A stretch of DNA of 64,000 bases, from contig OX463846.1 of the NCBI GenBank assembly GCA_949825065.1, positions 8,017,366-8,081,365 on the forward strand. The letters are read 5' to 3'. Origin of the DNA: Odontocerum albicorne. Its lineage: Eukaryota; Arthropoda; Insecta; Trichoptera; Odontoceridae. The notes under the pieces were generated by a model. That model worked only from the letters and a program-made list of their open reading frames with translations. It had not been told where the DNA came from and searched no databases. The position numbers were made by a program, and so were the translations under genes. Below, piece after piece: positions 22,095 to 33,325 of the stretch (the first letter of the stretch is position 1; the number at the start of each line of letters is the position of its first letter).

Positions 22095-22325
22095 TCAATT
22101 TATACATACATACCATCACGTCGTGTCCGTTGCTGGGTAGGCAAAGTGAACAAATCTCCAAAATGTTCTATCCAAGCACAGTAATTTCGCCTCCTCCGCA
22201 TTCATGCATCTCGTCATGCGCAACCTTCTATTATTCGTACTTCTCACTTTATATTCGTCATTCTTTCAGCATTCATTATCTTCACATGTCAAAAACCTTA
22301 TTGCATCATTAAACTTTCAAGTTAC
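22095..22325 (-). pseudogene. LINE-A 3' fragment
   Basis: The minus-strand terminus is CCATCACGTCGTGTCC, then GGGTAGGCAAAGTG. The following pyrimidine-rich block (TTTCGCCTCCTCCGCATTC) is shared with other LINE-A tails. Short and non-coding. Confidence 0.6.
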
Positions 22326-22955
22326 ACTAAATCTTTCATATTGCGATATAGGATCGGGTCCTGTATAAAAAAATCCTTGTAATCAATGCCCTGATTATTT
22401 ATCTATAAAACAAGGCTCAGATTATCTATCTATAACAACTTTTATCTATCTATAAAAACAGCGTTTATGATTATATTTTTCAAATTCGTGTTCAACTAGG
22501 CACTTTTCTACAAAAATGGACAGTTACTTGACTCTCCAATATTAAAAAAAAAAAAAAAAAGAATGTGAATGTGACATTTCTACCTAACGCCCTATATAAA
22601 TTCAATCATAATGTAAAAGCTTTTTAATACTCCTACACCCATTTTAGACAAGTTATGTACAGAATTAGGCAAACTTGTTGCCCAAAAACTGCAAGGCCTT
22701 ATAAGGAGATCAACAAAGAACGCAGCCTTGACTTAAAACCTTCAAGTTGGCAGTATATAGTATTAACCGATTTAAGCAAAGCATTAAAAGAATTCTTGCG
22801 TTAATCGCTCCTCAGTAAGCTTTACTGTTTCGGATTTCAATTCAATTTCACTCTTTTCATTCCAGAGCTATTTGATTTCGTAAGCTCTTTTTTATTAAAG
22901 CCTAGACCACCAAATTGTACAGTTTTACCGTTACAAAAGATTCACCACAAGGAAG
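22326..22955. other. AT-rich stretch, small local repeats only
   Basis: Three variants of ATTATCTATCTATAA occur near 22395-22460, and a poly-A run near 22545. No gene or known repeat. Confidence 0.5.
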
Positions 22956-22959
22956 TGAC

Positions 22960-23145
22960 GACTCCTGTTACCTAGTTGATATGACGCCTTTCTTTCAGCT
23001 CAGATGTTGTGGATTAAATTCCCATTGATACTCTAATTTCAAAGGGTGGTTTTCACATAGGGCGTATTTACCACTTATCTGGTTTGTTGAAAAATATCAC
23101 CATGCGATGAGTTCTTTAATGAGCTTATATTGTTTGCAAAATGCT
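22960..23145 (+). repeat. SINE-1, degenerate copy
   Basis: The blocks ACCTAGTTGATATGACGCC, ATTAAATTCCCATTGATAC, a central AGGGCG block and TCTGGTTTGTTG occur in SINE-1 order, with many substitutions. Confidence 0.6.
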
Positions 23146-23319
23146 CTATAATTTGAGTAGTTTATTTTTTTAGAATTTTTTGTCGTTGATAATATTCTGA
23201 AGTAACTTAATTCTGTTTTATTTTGTTTCTAATAATAATAATAACATATTATTACGCATGCATATCAATGTACGCGAAATTTATACACACCAAAAAACTT
23301 TGCAATAAATATATGACAT

Positions 23320-23980
23320 TGTAATTTGTTTTATCAAACACTGTTTATTCCACATTTTGTAACGAAATAACCCTACCGCTTTCAAGGCTTTCACCTCATC
23401 ATCAGGGGAGCACAAACATGACTGAATTATGTTTGAACTGGTACCGACATACACACTTCTAACGGTAAACGTTCGGGTTGGGGATTGTGGGTGGAGGGAG
23501 ACAGGAGACAACTTCAGTGAGCAGCGGCGAGATTCTAGGAATATATGTGTTTGTCACATATTCACCCCGATGGACTGACTTTGACATTTCCAAGGCCTCT
23601 AATCTGTCTAATTTATTTCCGTTACTACTGACATGTAAGAATTTGGTTTCATCGATAGAAAATGTATGATTTTCACGGTGACAATGATTAGCCATTTCAG
23701 AATAAATTAGAGGATTTGTGTTCACGAAATCTCTTTTCAAATTATCTTCCTGTTATTCCTATATATTGTAGAAATTATCACTGTCAGCACATAAAAGTTT
23801 GTACACACCACTGTTGCTAAGTATTTCATTTTTGCCTTTCCCGTTGAATAAGAGTTTCCGGAGATTAAAATTAGTATAAAAACCTGGTTTTATGTGACTT
23901 GGATTTTCTTTTGGTTATTTTGTGTATGTTTTTTTATAAATAGGACTTTGTTCCATTTAAAGGTATGCTCATAGTGAATG
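23320..23980 (-). pseudogene. PLE 3' fragment with damaged GIY-YIG region
   Basis: The minus strand carries the terminal repeat (23325-23440) and, upstream, a coding remnant including NPLIYSEMANHCHRENH, FLHVSSNGNKLDRLEALE and LPPPTIPN. It parallels the C-terminus of the frame at 20309-21583. A deletion removes the segment between the FEKR and NPLIY regions, and upstream sequence (GVYKLL equivalent near 23790) is frameshifted. Similarity stops at about 23980, where a LINE-A copy begins. Confidence 0.8.
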
Positions 23981-23989
23981 CGATATATA

Positions 23990-24620
23990 TATTAGGAAAT
24001 TATGAAACATAAAAGCAAGCTGAAGAATTCTGTTATTTCAGTAGTATTTTCTCAGATGATGGAAAAGTTACGAGGGACATCGAACGACATGTAGCGATAA
24101 GAGACAAAATCAATGGGGCACTAAAACATATATACTTGAATCGTACAGTTTCATAATCTTCTAAGTGTCCACAACAACATTTTTTACCTACTGTGATAGA
24201 AATGTGGACTGAAATAACACATATGAACGCTGTGAAATTGCGTGCACAAGGAAGAATATATGGTGACAATGTATGACATAATACGAAATGAATTGGTTTA
24301 GGATAAATATGAACTTAAGGCTGGTGTATTGAATAAAATGGAGAAGAGCACTGTAAGATGGGTTAGAACGTAAAACAAATTAATGAAGAAATACTATCAA
24401 AACAAATATAAAGTGCAAATGTGAGTGAAAGACGTGGTAGAGTAAGATCAAGGAAAATATGATTGGATTAAAGGAATGATATTTTAAAAGATAGAAATTT
24501 CAAAAGTAAAAGAAATTGTAGGAGATGTATGAAGGTGGAAGAGGTGAAACATGCGTTTCAAAAAAAGAAAGTCTGGCGCTCTATCCTCTCTGATAACTCC
24601 GACAGTGAAACGGTGTAAGG
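23990..24620 (+). pseudogene. LINE-A, long 3' fragment
   Basis: The frame opens VFSDDGKVTRDIERHVAI, then DKINGALKHIYLNRTVS, the region following the RT active site. It continues through a MNAVKLRAQGRIYG-like stretch, the equivalent of KMEKSTVRW, the GTGAGTGAAAGACGTGG block, and the terminus CTCTATCCTCTCTGATAACT. Several stops are present. It is among the most complete LINE-A copies here and is followed directly by a minus-strand LINE-K scrap. Confidence 0.7.
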
Positions 24621-24624
24621 GTTT

Positions 24625-24760
24625 GTTTGTGAATTTGAAATATGTCAATATCTGAAACAGTCCTAATAAAAAATATAAAGCCCTTATAATAAGTATAACG
24701 GCTGGGAGGCCTGTTCTTGCGTGAGTGCTTGAAAACAGTACACAGAAAACAGAAAACAAA
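24625..24760 (-). pseudogene. LINE-K C-terminal scrap
   Basis: The minus-strand frame reads STHARTGLPAVILIIRAL, equivalent to ITYARTGLPAAMSVGRAL in the copy at 59233-59619. It is fused in frame by chance to LINE-A sequence downstream, giving a 91-codon chimeric open frame that I do not treat as a gene. Confidence 0.6.
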
Positions 24761-24786
24761 ACTTACACAGCAAACATTACAACCAT

Positions 24787-25035
24787 TTTTTTTATATGCC
24801 GATTACATTTGAATCCAAAGCATTGGCTCTCTTATCAACAAAGCCTTACTTGTAATCGACTTATAAAATGATTGCCTTATATTTATAAAAAGTTCTTTCA
24901 TATTTGCATAACTCGTTACAAAATAAACAACACAACCTATTTTTTACATGCCGATAGCTTTTGAATTTAAAGCTTTGGCCCTCTTACCCGCAAAGCCTTA
25001 CTTGTAGACGACGTTTCATAAAAACTTGGCAACAA
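24787..25035. repeat. Diverged direct duplication, spacing about 150 bp
   Basis: ATGCCGATTACATTTGAAT... at 24797 and ATGCCGATAGCTTTTGAAT... at 24950 start two similar segments, each continuing to AAAGCCTTACTTGTA and a GACTTATAAAA or GACGTTTCATAAAA block. They differ at roughly one base in five or six. No coding function is suggested. Confidence 0.6.
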
Positions 25036-25374
25036 GAGCCTCCATCTATCATTTGTTTGGCTCAACTTTACTATTCCTCTACAAGGTGCTTATATCACTT
25101 TACACTGGAGTGTAACAATTCACAAAAGCCTTTCTTCTTGTGCTATTTTAGAGTTCCACAGAGATGCATTCTAAAGATAAGTTATATTATTGCTGTCATA
25201 CGAAAAATTATTTAGTCGACTTATTTCTACTTTGAGCCAACTCAATATCACATTGTTAAATCGTTTGATCGAATTTTCATTTCGAAAACCAAAATTCAAG
25301 TTTTTTTACATGTACTATGATATTTAAATTAATTGCTATTACTATCCATATTTAAACTTAAGGAAGCCGTGCTC

Positions 25375-25570
25375 TAATGAAACCAAATGATCTTATTTGT
25401 AAATCACCTGTCTATCAATCCGGGATTTGCGAATTTGATTCCTTTTGGAACCCAATTTTTTTTAAATGGATTCCAGCCCTGTTTTAAGTCCTCTTAAACA
25501 TCTTTCTGGTTGGTTGTCAGATATTCCCACATTGCAATACCACCTAGATGTACTAAAACAACAGGACTAT
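25375..25570 (+). repeat. SINE-1 copy
   Basis: CACCTGTCTATCAATCCGG, TTTGATTCCTTTTGGAACCC, AATGGATTCCAGCCCTG and TCTGGTTGGTTGTCAGATAT appear in SINE-1 order. A weaker B-box-like piece (GGGTTCGATTCC) follows at about 25624-25640. Confidence 0.75.
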
Positions 25571-25689
25571 AATACAATACAATGTCGATCAGTAAGAATA
25601 TTTGCTTAGAATTCAGGCGCCCTGGGTTCGATTCCTTTTAGTGTTATTACGAGGTTAATTTTGTCAGAATTTATTGTTATCCTGACATT

Positions 25690-26055
25690 AAGTTCCTAAC
25701 AATTACACTAGACTGCGCCGGCAAGAATTGTTCTCAATGGCATACGCAAGAATGGGTCTTTCAGCCGCTATGCCTGTTGGAAGGGCATTTTCTCTTTTAA
25801 ATGGGGCTGCTTCAGATATTGACATATTTCATATCACATTACCAAAAGCAAAAGTAAATTTTCTTCTAAGATTGAGCGCGTTAGAAAGCACTCTTCAACG
25901 TATTTAAGTGACTTTGAATATATGATATGTGTATACATATGTATGCATGTACATTGCTTTTTATTTTATATATTTTTTCTTTATTATTAATGTTAACATT
26001 TCTTGTATTTTTCAATTTAATTGGGCTAAGCCTGTTTTGAGAAAATAAATAAATT
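25690..26055 (+). pseudogene. LINE-K C-terminus and 3'UTR
   Basis: The frame reads VPNNYTRLRRQELFSMAYAR, then MPVGRAFSLLNGAASDID and FLLRLSALESTLQRI with a stop near 25906. It is open for about 73 codons with no internal stop. The 3'UTR and TAAA-type tail match the copy at 9870-10345, and the truncation point is later. It is close in sequence to that copy, so both come from one active period. Confidence 0.8.
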
Positions 26056-26763
26056 AATTGAATGATAACAGCTTTCCATATGTTTTTGTACTGTTTTTGA
26101 GATAATCGGCTTTACGAAAAAACGCTTTGTAATTTTTTTTTTTATGTTAGTATAATAATTTTATGTTTATCGTATGGAAGAAAGAATCTCTGGAGTGAAA
26201 TATATTATATTTAAGTATTAAAATATAATTGACTTTTTTTTTCAATCAACCTCAAAAATAAAAAAGCTCTTAACGTGAAAAAAATCAGAAAAGTTTTGAA
26301 CCCAAAACTCAAGGGTCAAACTTTTCATATTTTGGAGACAGTATGATATACTTACGAAGTGGCTTGTACTAGAGAGCTGTACGTTATTTGGATGCAAATT
26401 TCCCATATGAATCTGTTTGAACAATCTCTATATTACTTTAATTCTTGACGTTGAATCCTTTGAGGTCCTAGATGTTATCCGCTTGTCTCTTTCTTGGTCT
26501 TACTCAATTGCACGTTACAATCCCACCTGGTGTTAAAGATTATTTGATATGTTCTGCATTCAGAAGCTTAAATACAGCCTTGGTAAGCTTATATACTCGT
26601 ATCTCGAAAGCTGGGAGAGTCGTGTAAACTTGCAGATTTCATGATTCGACCGTCGTCCAGTATCTACGTAGTGCCAGTTACTTCTGATCCTGCTCCTAAG
26701 ATAACTTAGATTTTTACTTTTAGAATATTTTTTTTTTATTCCATAGTTTAAGCCTTATATTCT
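26056..26763. other. AT-rich stretch, nothing recognised
   Basis: No repeat relatives and no supported frame; 26450-26720 is a little less AT-rich than its surroundings. Confidence 0.5.
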
Positions 26764-26985
26764 GTATATTTACTGTAAAGTCATTAGCCAAGAGAATGAG
26801 TCACAAAAGACTATCAATATATATTTACTGTAGGGTCATTAGCCAAGAGAATGAGTCACAAAAAACTATCAATATATATTTACTGTAGGGTCATTAGCCA
26901 AGAGAATGAGTCACAAAAGACTATCAATATATATTTACTGTAGGGTCATTAGCCAAGAGAATGAGTCACAAAAGACTATCAATAT
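26764..26985. repeat. 55-bp tandem repeat, four copies
   Basis: Units contain GTCATTAGCCAAGAGAATG and AGTCACAAAAGACTATC and are almost identical. The first unit differs by AAAG for AGGG near its start. Confidence 0.92.
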
Positions 26986-27215
26986 AAATATATTTATACA
27001 TTATTTATGATATAGAGAAGGCAAACACTGTGGAGGCTTCAAGGCATTCGTAATTTGTCTAAGCCAACACCGTTTACTTCCCTTTATATAACGGCATAAC
27101 CCTACTGGTTTCAAGATGTTCACCTTATCATCAGGGAAACACAAACAAGACTCTTGTTTGTGCTCCTCTGATGATGAGGATAAAATATTGAAACCGGTAG
27201 GTTTATACCGTTATA

Positions 27216-28462
27216 CTACGGTTGTTACTTAAGTTTTGAGACAGACAAAAAAAAACAAATATTTATCATCGAAAATGGCTTTATTGTTTTTCAAAATACT
27301 CTCCATGAAGATCAATACACTTTTGCATGCGTTTGAACCAATTTTCGAAGTATTTTTTCCACTCCGAATGAAGTAACTTCAAAACATGCCTTTTGAACGC
27401 ATCAACCGCTTATTCAGGCTTCGAAAAACGTTGACCTTGCAATTTATTTTCGATGTTCTAGAATAAAAATAAGTCATTGGATACCAAATCAGAGCTCTAC
27501 GGCGGATGACTCATCAATTCGATGTTTTGAGTGCTCAAAAAGTCAATTGTTTGAACTCGTTCGCATTGTCGTGGTGGAGAATGATCCGTCTTCGGTGGTT
27601 GGTTTTCCTCATTTCTCCGAACAGTTCTGGCAAACAAATGGTAGTGGACGATTTAGAATTGACCGTACGACGTTCCACTAAAGGTAATGTTGCGACATGA
27701 CCATTCACTAAAGAAATAAGCCACCATTTGCTTCGAAGTGCTACGTGCGCGAACAACTTTTGTTGAATTTGGCTCATCTTGAAAGACCCATATAGTCGAC
27801 TGCTGTTTAATTTCTGGCTCATATGCATAGATCCATAATTCGCCGACGGCCACAATTTTATAGACGTCTTTTGAAGCACCGCGATCGATTTTTTTCAAAT
27901 TTTCTTTGGACCAATCGACACGAGCCTTTTTTTGAGCGATTGTCAAATTATGCGGTATCCAATGCGAACAAATATTTTTGAGGGCCAAATTTTCATGCAA
28001 TATTGAATGTATGCAAGTGGAACTTATGCCCAAATATACCTCAATCTCACGATAAGTCACATGACGATCTTGCAATATCTGTTCACGCACAGCATCGATG
28101 TTTTCTGGCACAACAACCGATTTATGACGACCTTCTCAAAATTCGTCCTGGAGCAAACTACGACCACGCTTGGATTCTGAAAACCAGCGAAACACAGTGA
28201 TTCGGGATGGTGCTTTATCACCAAAAGTCGAAGCGAGTTGATCGGCGCAGTGTTGTTGAGTTAGTGCACGTCGAAAATCATAAAAAATCATCGCACGAAA
28301 ATGTTCACGATTTAATTCCATTTTTGACCAAGATGAATTTTTCAAGTCACTGTAAACAACACATATAGCACTCATATGACAAAACTTTCTGAGAACGTTT
28401 ACCATTAAAATGTCAAACTTTACGATGCTGATGTCAGATTTGACGTATGGAAGCAACCCTCG
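27216..28462 (-). mobile_element. mellifera-like mariner, about 1.25 kb, defective
   Basis: The terminal inverted repeats begin CTACGGTTGTT (left) and, on the other strand, CGAGGGTTGCT (right). Each is flanked by TA (27214-27215 and 28463-28464), the expected mariner target duplication. The length equals that of a full mariner. The transposase inside is broken (see 27300-28335). Confidence 0.9.
27300..28335 (-). pseudogene. Mariner transposase pseudogene (mellifera group)
   Basis: The N-terminus reads MELNREHFRAMIFYDFRR and continues GDKAPSRITVFRWF, then DAVREQILQDRHVTYREI and IAQKKARVDWSKENL. This is the mellifera-group architecture of two helix-turn-helix regions and a DD34D core. The first catalytic Asp box (GDESWIY in relatives) reads VGELWIYAYEPE, so the Asp is lost. 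The second is kept (LHHDNA). The third lies in SSDLVSND after a frameshift near 27535. At least one stop precedes the last box, and a frameshift also separates the two largest open pieces (27653-28111 and 28136-28456). The enzyme cannot be active. Confidence 0.88.
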
Positions 28463-28505
28463 TATAAAGTGAAATAAACAGTGTTAAACTAAACGATTAC
28501 AAAAT

Positions 28506-28540
28506 ATATTTATGTTTTAAAATAATGCTTAATATACTAG

Positions 28541-28575
<35 letters not shown>

Positions 28576-29625
28576 TTTATAAATTTCCACATAACGTTAC
28601 TATTCTTATCCAACAGGAACCTTTTACGGGCTCAATTTTGAAGGTGAAATAAAACGTAAACAATGAGACCGCAGAACATGGACCAATAATATAGAAATAT
28701 CTACCGCAGTGCTGAGGGACGTGAATTATTCAGGAAGATAGAAAACACTAAGTTGGTAAAACCGATTTCGAATTTCCTCACAAACTATACACACAAAATG
28801 GAACTTCACCGGTACAACACGTCCTGTGACTCGTTACCTACATTTCGATATTCAGACGCGCGCCAGAAGGAACGGAAAAGAAAAACCTAACCCTTTCATA
28901 AGGTATGCCAAGCGGTTCATATTGGTATTCTTACCTGCTAGGCGAAAACTCGGATTTTCAATAACGGTTTATGAGATGTAAATTAAGTTAACTTTTGTGA
29001 AACCTTCACTCAATGTTTTTTTTATTCCTACGTTGAAATTTTAAACTAATTTTGTTCTTATTACAAAACATATTGCACTTTCACTTTTAATTTGATAAAA
29101 ACATATAAAGGATCCATCGTTATTTAATTTTTAATGTCTTAGATTCTAATTATAAAAGATATATCGAATCTTTCAAATGAAACAGACTTATGAAAAACCA
29201 AAACATTTTTACACAAAGTAAAAATATTTATATTCTTTCAAAACATTCCTGAACACAAACCAGCCTGAAATAACGGTGACTTGTGAAGGATTTGATAGCG
29301 ATTTTTTTGTTTATTTTAACTTCATATAATTAATTGAAAATATAACTTGAAATAAATGTATCCACGATTTAAATATACAATTGATTTTACATTAAAAAAA
29401 TAACAATCGACCTAGAAGTGAGGTGTCCTCGTTGGACTGATTCAAGCATCAATTCTTAAATGTTGTATTTCTCTTCAATTGATTGATAGGATTTTCCAGT
29501 TTCTTCAATCTCGTGTTTTGTCGTTACCTTCTATTTCCCATCAAACAATGAAGTTTCTCATATTTTTAATGAAACTGTGTTTTTTTATACTTTTAGTCAA
29601 AAAAATGTCCGATAGTTGAAAAAGA
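28506..29625. other. Stretch with a (TG)n run; otherwise no feature
   Basis: 28600-28960 is less AT-rich and has mixed complexity without a supported frame. The rest is AT-rich. Confidence 0.45.
28549..28576. repeat. (TG)n microsatellite
   Basis: About 13 TG units follow a short TA run. Confidence 0.9.
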
Positions 29626-29702
29626 TTGATACATATCTTACTTGATACATATCTTACTTGATACATATCGTACTTGATACATATTTTACTTGATACATAT
29701 CT
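29626..29702. repeat. 16-bp tandem repeat, five copies
   Basis: The unit is TTGATACATATCTTAC with single-base variants; the last unit is shortened. Confidence 0.9.
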
Positions 29703-29787
29703 ACTTAATGCCATGAATACAAAGAAGTAAACAATAAAAATATAATTTTCCAATAATAATTCAGGTTTTTTTCATCACGATTGTCAA

Positions 29788-31295
29788 TTACATTCACCAA
29801 ATCATGGCTCTATCATCAATTATATTCACCAAATCATTACACCATAATCAATTACATTCACCAAATCATGGCTTCATTATCAATCACATTCACCAAATCA
29901 TGGCTCCATCATCAATTATATTCACCAAATCATGGCACCATGATCAATTACATTCACCAAATCATGGCTCCATTATCAATTACATTCACCAAATAGTGGC
30001 TCCATTATCAATTACATTCAGTAAATCATGGCTCTATCAACAATTATATCCACCAAATCATGGCACCATGATCAATTATATTCACCAAATCATGGCTCCA
30101 TTATCAATTATATTCACCAAATCATGGCACCATAATCAATTACATTCACCAAATCATGGCTCCATTATCAATTATATTCACCAAATCATGGCACCATAAT
30201 CAATTACATTCACCAAATCATGGCACCATATCAATTACATTCACCAAATCATGGTTCCATTATCAATTATATTCACCAAATCATGGCTCCATTATCAATT
30301 ATATTCACCAAATCATGGCACCATAATCTATTACATTCACCAAAGCATGACTCCATAATCAATTACATTCACCAAATCATGACTCCATTATCAATTACAT
30401 TCACCAAATCATGGCTACGTCATCAATTATACTCACCAAATCATGGCACCATGGTCAATTACATTCACCAAATCATGGCTCCATTATCAATTACATTCAC
30501 CAAATCATGGCTCCGTTATCAATTATATTCACCAAATCATGGCTACATTATCAATTATATTCACCAAATCATGGCACCATTATCAATTACATTCACCAAA
30601 TCATGGCTCCATTATCAATTACATTCACCAAATAGTGGCTCCATTATCAATTACATTCAGTAAATCATGGCTCTATCAACAATTATATCCACCAAATCAT
30701 GGCACCATGATCAATTATATTCACCAAATCATGGCTCCATTATCAATTACATTCACCAAATCATGGCTCCATCATCAATTATATTCACTAAATCATGGCA
30801 CCATATCAATTACATTCACCAAATCATGGCTCCATTATCAATTATATTCACCAAATCATGGCTCCATTATCAATTATATTCACCAAATCATGGCACCATA
30901 ATGTATTACATTCACCAAAGCATGACTCCATAATCAATTACATTCACCAAATCATGACTCCATTATCAATTACATTCACCAAATCATGGCTACGTCATCA
31001 ATTATACTCACCAAATTATGGCACCATTATCAATTACATTCACCAAATCATGGCTCCATTATCAATTATACTCACCAAATCATGGCACCATAATCAATTA
31101 CATTCACCAAATCATGACTCCATTATCAATTACATTCACCAAATCATAGCTCCGTCATCAATTATATTCACCAAATCATGGCACCATGATCAATTACATT
31201 CACCAAATCATGGCTCCATTATCAATTATATTCACCAAATCATGGCTCCATTATCAATTATATTCACCAAATCATGGACCCATTATCAATTAGCT
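29788..31295. repeat. 32-bp minisatellite, about 47 copies, with higher-order structure
   Basis: The unit joins ATGGCTCCATTATCAATT and ACATTCACCAAATC; variants carry CACC for CTCC, TATATTC for TACATTC, or lack one base. Distinctive variants recur together: AAATAGTGGCTCC followed by TTCAGTAAATCATGG appears at about 29992 and again at 30631, 639 bp apart, showing segmental duplication inside the array. The overlapping plus-strand open frames are by-products of low stop-codon density in the unit, not genes. Confidence 0.95.
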
Positions 31296-31744
31296 TATTT
31301 TGCTATAATTTAGCAAAAGTGTTGCTTAGTTCAAAAGCTTTAAATGAAAATTTTGAGTCTCGCAAATACTCTCAAATTAAGTTGAAATTATGACGGATGC
31401 ATCACATTTGTTGAAAAAACAACATATTAATAAAATTATTCCTTTGAAATATCGTTCATCATCATCAATAAATGTTCATATTATTGACTTTATTTTTCCC
31501 CTCAGAATTATTATTAAGTTCAAACATTCTTCAACGACATCTCAGATATCTGGTGTCTAGCATGTCTCCATTATTTACTGAGAAAATCTTATGTCAATAA
31601 ACTAGGCATACTAATTGCTATATACGTGTAACAGTGTTTCAATCCATCACTTTTTATTTCACAGTAACATATTGTAGATTATTTGCAATATCCATGACTG
31701 TATCATATAGAATAAAGTGTTTTTTTTAGTAGAGTAACCGTTGA
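31296..31744. other. AT-rich stretch, nothing recognised
   Basis: No repeat relatives or reading frame of interest. Confidence 0.5.
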
Positions 31745-31895
31745 GATCCTCCGTGACTTAGTTGTACCAACCTAGACTTTGATTACCGATGTCTAGATTT
31801 CGTTTCAAGACTCTACAACGCGTTTCTGATAAAATTTAAGATGTGACAATAAGCACGCCAGGTTGTGCTGTATAAAACGAAAGTGCAATATTATT
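31745..31895 (+). repeat. SINE-1, degenerate copy
   Basis: GATCCTCCGTGACTTAGTTG is a recognisable SINE-1 head. The B box is mutated (ATTTCGTTTCAAG) and the tail is reduced to AATAAGCACGCCAGGTTG. Confidence 0.55.
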
Positions 31896-32444
31896 AAATA
31901 CAATGGGTGTATTATAATTGTTTTTTTATAGTTTGGGCATTGAACTTCCAGTAAGAAGGTTTAAGATCTATACCATATAGGTTTTCTTGGCTTCTGTTGC
32001 ATTCGAGATAAACTGCAGAAAGGCCGACTGAGATAGAATTGCCACGTTCGACTTAGACCTCGAAATAATTAATGAGATACATTTAAAACTACATTGAAAT
32101 TCGTGAAAGATGAAGCAAAAAGCAACCAAGATAAAATTTATAGACCCAACAAAAAAAACAAGCCTGTCAAATAAAGAAGACTTGCGAGTTTGAAGTGTAA
32201 TACAATACAAATAAAAATAAAGAAAATTAAAAGTAATACTCGAGGAAAATATGTATAAGGATGGAAATACTTCTAAGTAAGGGGATGAGAAACATTGTTT
32301 ATTTTAAGTTTGCTACATGTTTAACCTAATTACATGAAATTAAACAACATTCTTAACAGTTTAATTTTAACACAATGACAGGAACAAAGTTACTGACGTT
32401 TCCCGGAGAAGTAGTTAAGTTTAATTTTACTCGTACAATCTCTG
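31896..32444. other. AT-rich stretch, nothing recognised
   Basis: An 80-codon minus frame (31968-32210) has no recognised domain. Confidence 0.45.
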
Positions 32445-33212
32445 CTCTTTCCGATTCTTGACTATGCGGACGTATGTTACTTGGATGTTACAGAGGAACA
32501 GCTGGACAAATTACAGGGTGTTCAAAATGTGTGTCTAAGATTCATTATCAACCTACGTAAGTACGATCATATAACTTCATACCAGAAGGCATTGAACTAG
32601 TTGAATGTTAGAACTAGACGCCAAATTCACATACTGTCTCTATTGTATAATATCCTTAACTGTCCCGCCACCCCCTCTTATCTCGCCGAGAATTTTCAGC
32701 GTCTTTCCAATCATGGATTAGCGCTACGCTCAAACAGAGTTTGTTTATTGGCCTTTCCAGTTCACCGCTCCTCTTTCTTTACGTCGTCCTTTACTGTCCA
32801 TGCAGTGAGACTCTGGAATCAGTTGCAAACCAATATAAGACTCGCTCCGTCCTTGGTATAATTTAAGAAACGACTGAAAAACCTCTTAATTTCTAGTCAG
32901 TAAAATAACGTGCTTCATTCCTGATTTTTATTTTCCTTTCCTCTCCACCATCCCTTCATTTCCTTTTGATTGATGATATCTCACTTTATATGAAGAATAA
33001 TGTTCGGGTGATTGTCCGTCATTGTGGGGTTCGTGGGCATGTACTCACGTATATGTTTATGGATTTCATGGGGATGTTTAGTCATTTGAATGATTTATGC
33101 GACCACGTAACTTGCTTCATTTACTTTTATCTGGTTGGTTGGAAGAGATTGCCGCCTGGTAATAAGCCCGCTAGATTGTATTTGCAATAAAAGTGTTAAA
33201 TAAATAAATAAG
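32445..33212 (+). pseudogene. LINE-J: RT C-terminal region and complete 3'UTR
   Basis: From 32463 the frame reads YADVCYLDVTEEQLDKLQ, then QNVCLRFIINLRKYDH, a single in-frame TAG at 32598, and continues to TVHAVRLWNQLQTN and a stop at 32859-32861. This order (LQ..QN.C.RFI..LRK, LLYNIL, AVRLWN) is the standard ending of insect Jockey-order LINEs. The 3'UTR runs to the TAAATAAATAAA tail, and its last about 45 bases (33133-33180) match the SINE-1 tail. It is 5'-truncated near 32445. Apart from the TAG and loss of the last about 20 codons it is well preserved. Confidence 0.85.
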
Positions 33213-33264
33213 TTATTCATACAAAGTTTATTACAAAGTCAAATATTCAATTTATCCACCGAGA

Positions 33265-33325
33265 TATAGAAGATATGGAAGAAGAGATTGCCACATGGGA
33301 ATAAACTCGCTAGGTTAAAAAAAAA
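33265..33325 (+). repeat. Isolated SINE-1/LINE-J tail
   Basis: AAGAAGAGATTGCCACATGG, then AATAAACTCGCTAGGTT, matches only the tail; head and middle are missing. Confidence 0.55.

Larger units (their letters stand above)
27055..28505. mobile_element. PLE-end palindrome split by a mariner
   Basis: The left arm (about 27055-27145) and the first part of the right arm (27150-27215) are inverted copies of the PLE terminal repeat, with centre ACAAACAAGACTCTTGTTTG. The right arm resumes at 28463 (TATAAAGTGAAATAAACAG), directly after the mariner. Without the mariner, this is the same about 205-bp palindrome as at 45150, 62700 and 63450. Confidence 0.8.

Noticed and set aside
24484..24759. A 91-codon gene on the minus strand
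   Set aside because: It joins a LINE-K scrap to the reverse strand of a LINE-A tail by chance.
29781..31313. Several overlapping 70-170-codon genes with repeated SPNHG or NYIHQIM peptides
   Set aside because: All lie in the 32-bp minisatellite; open frames exist on three registers because the unit lacks stops, and no domain or start context supports them.
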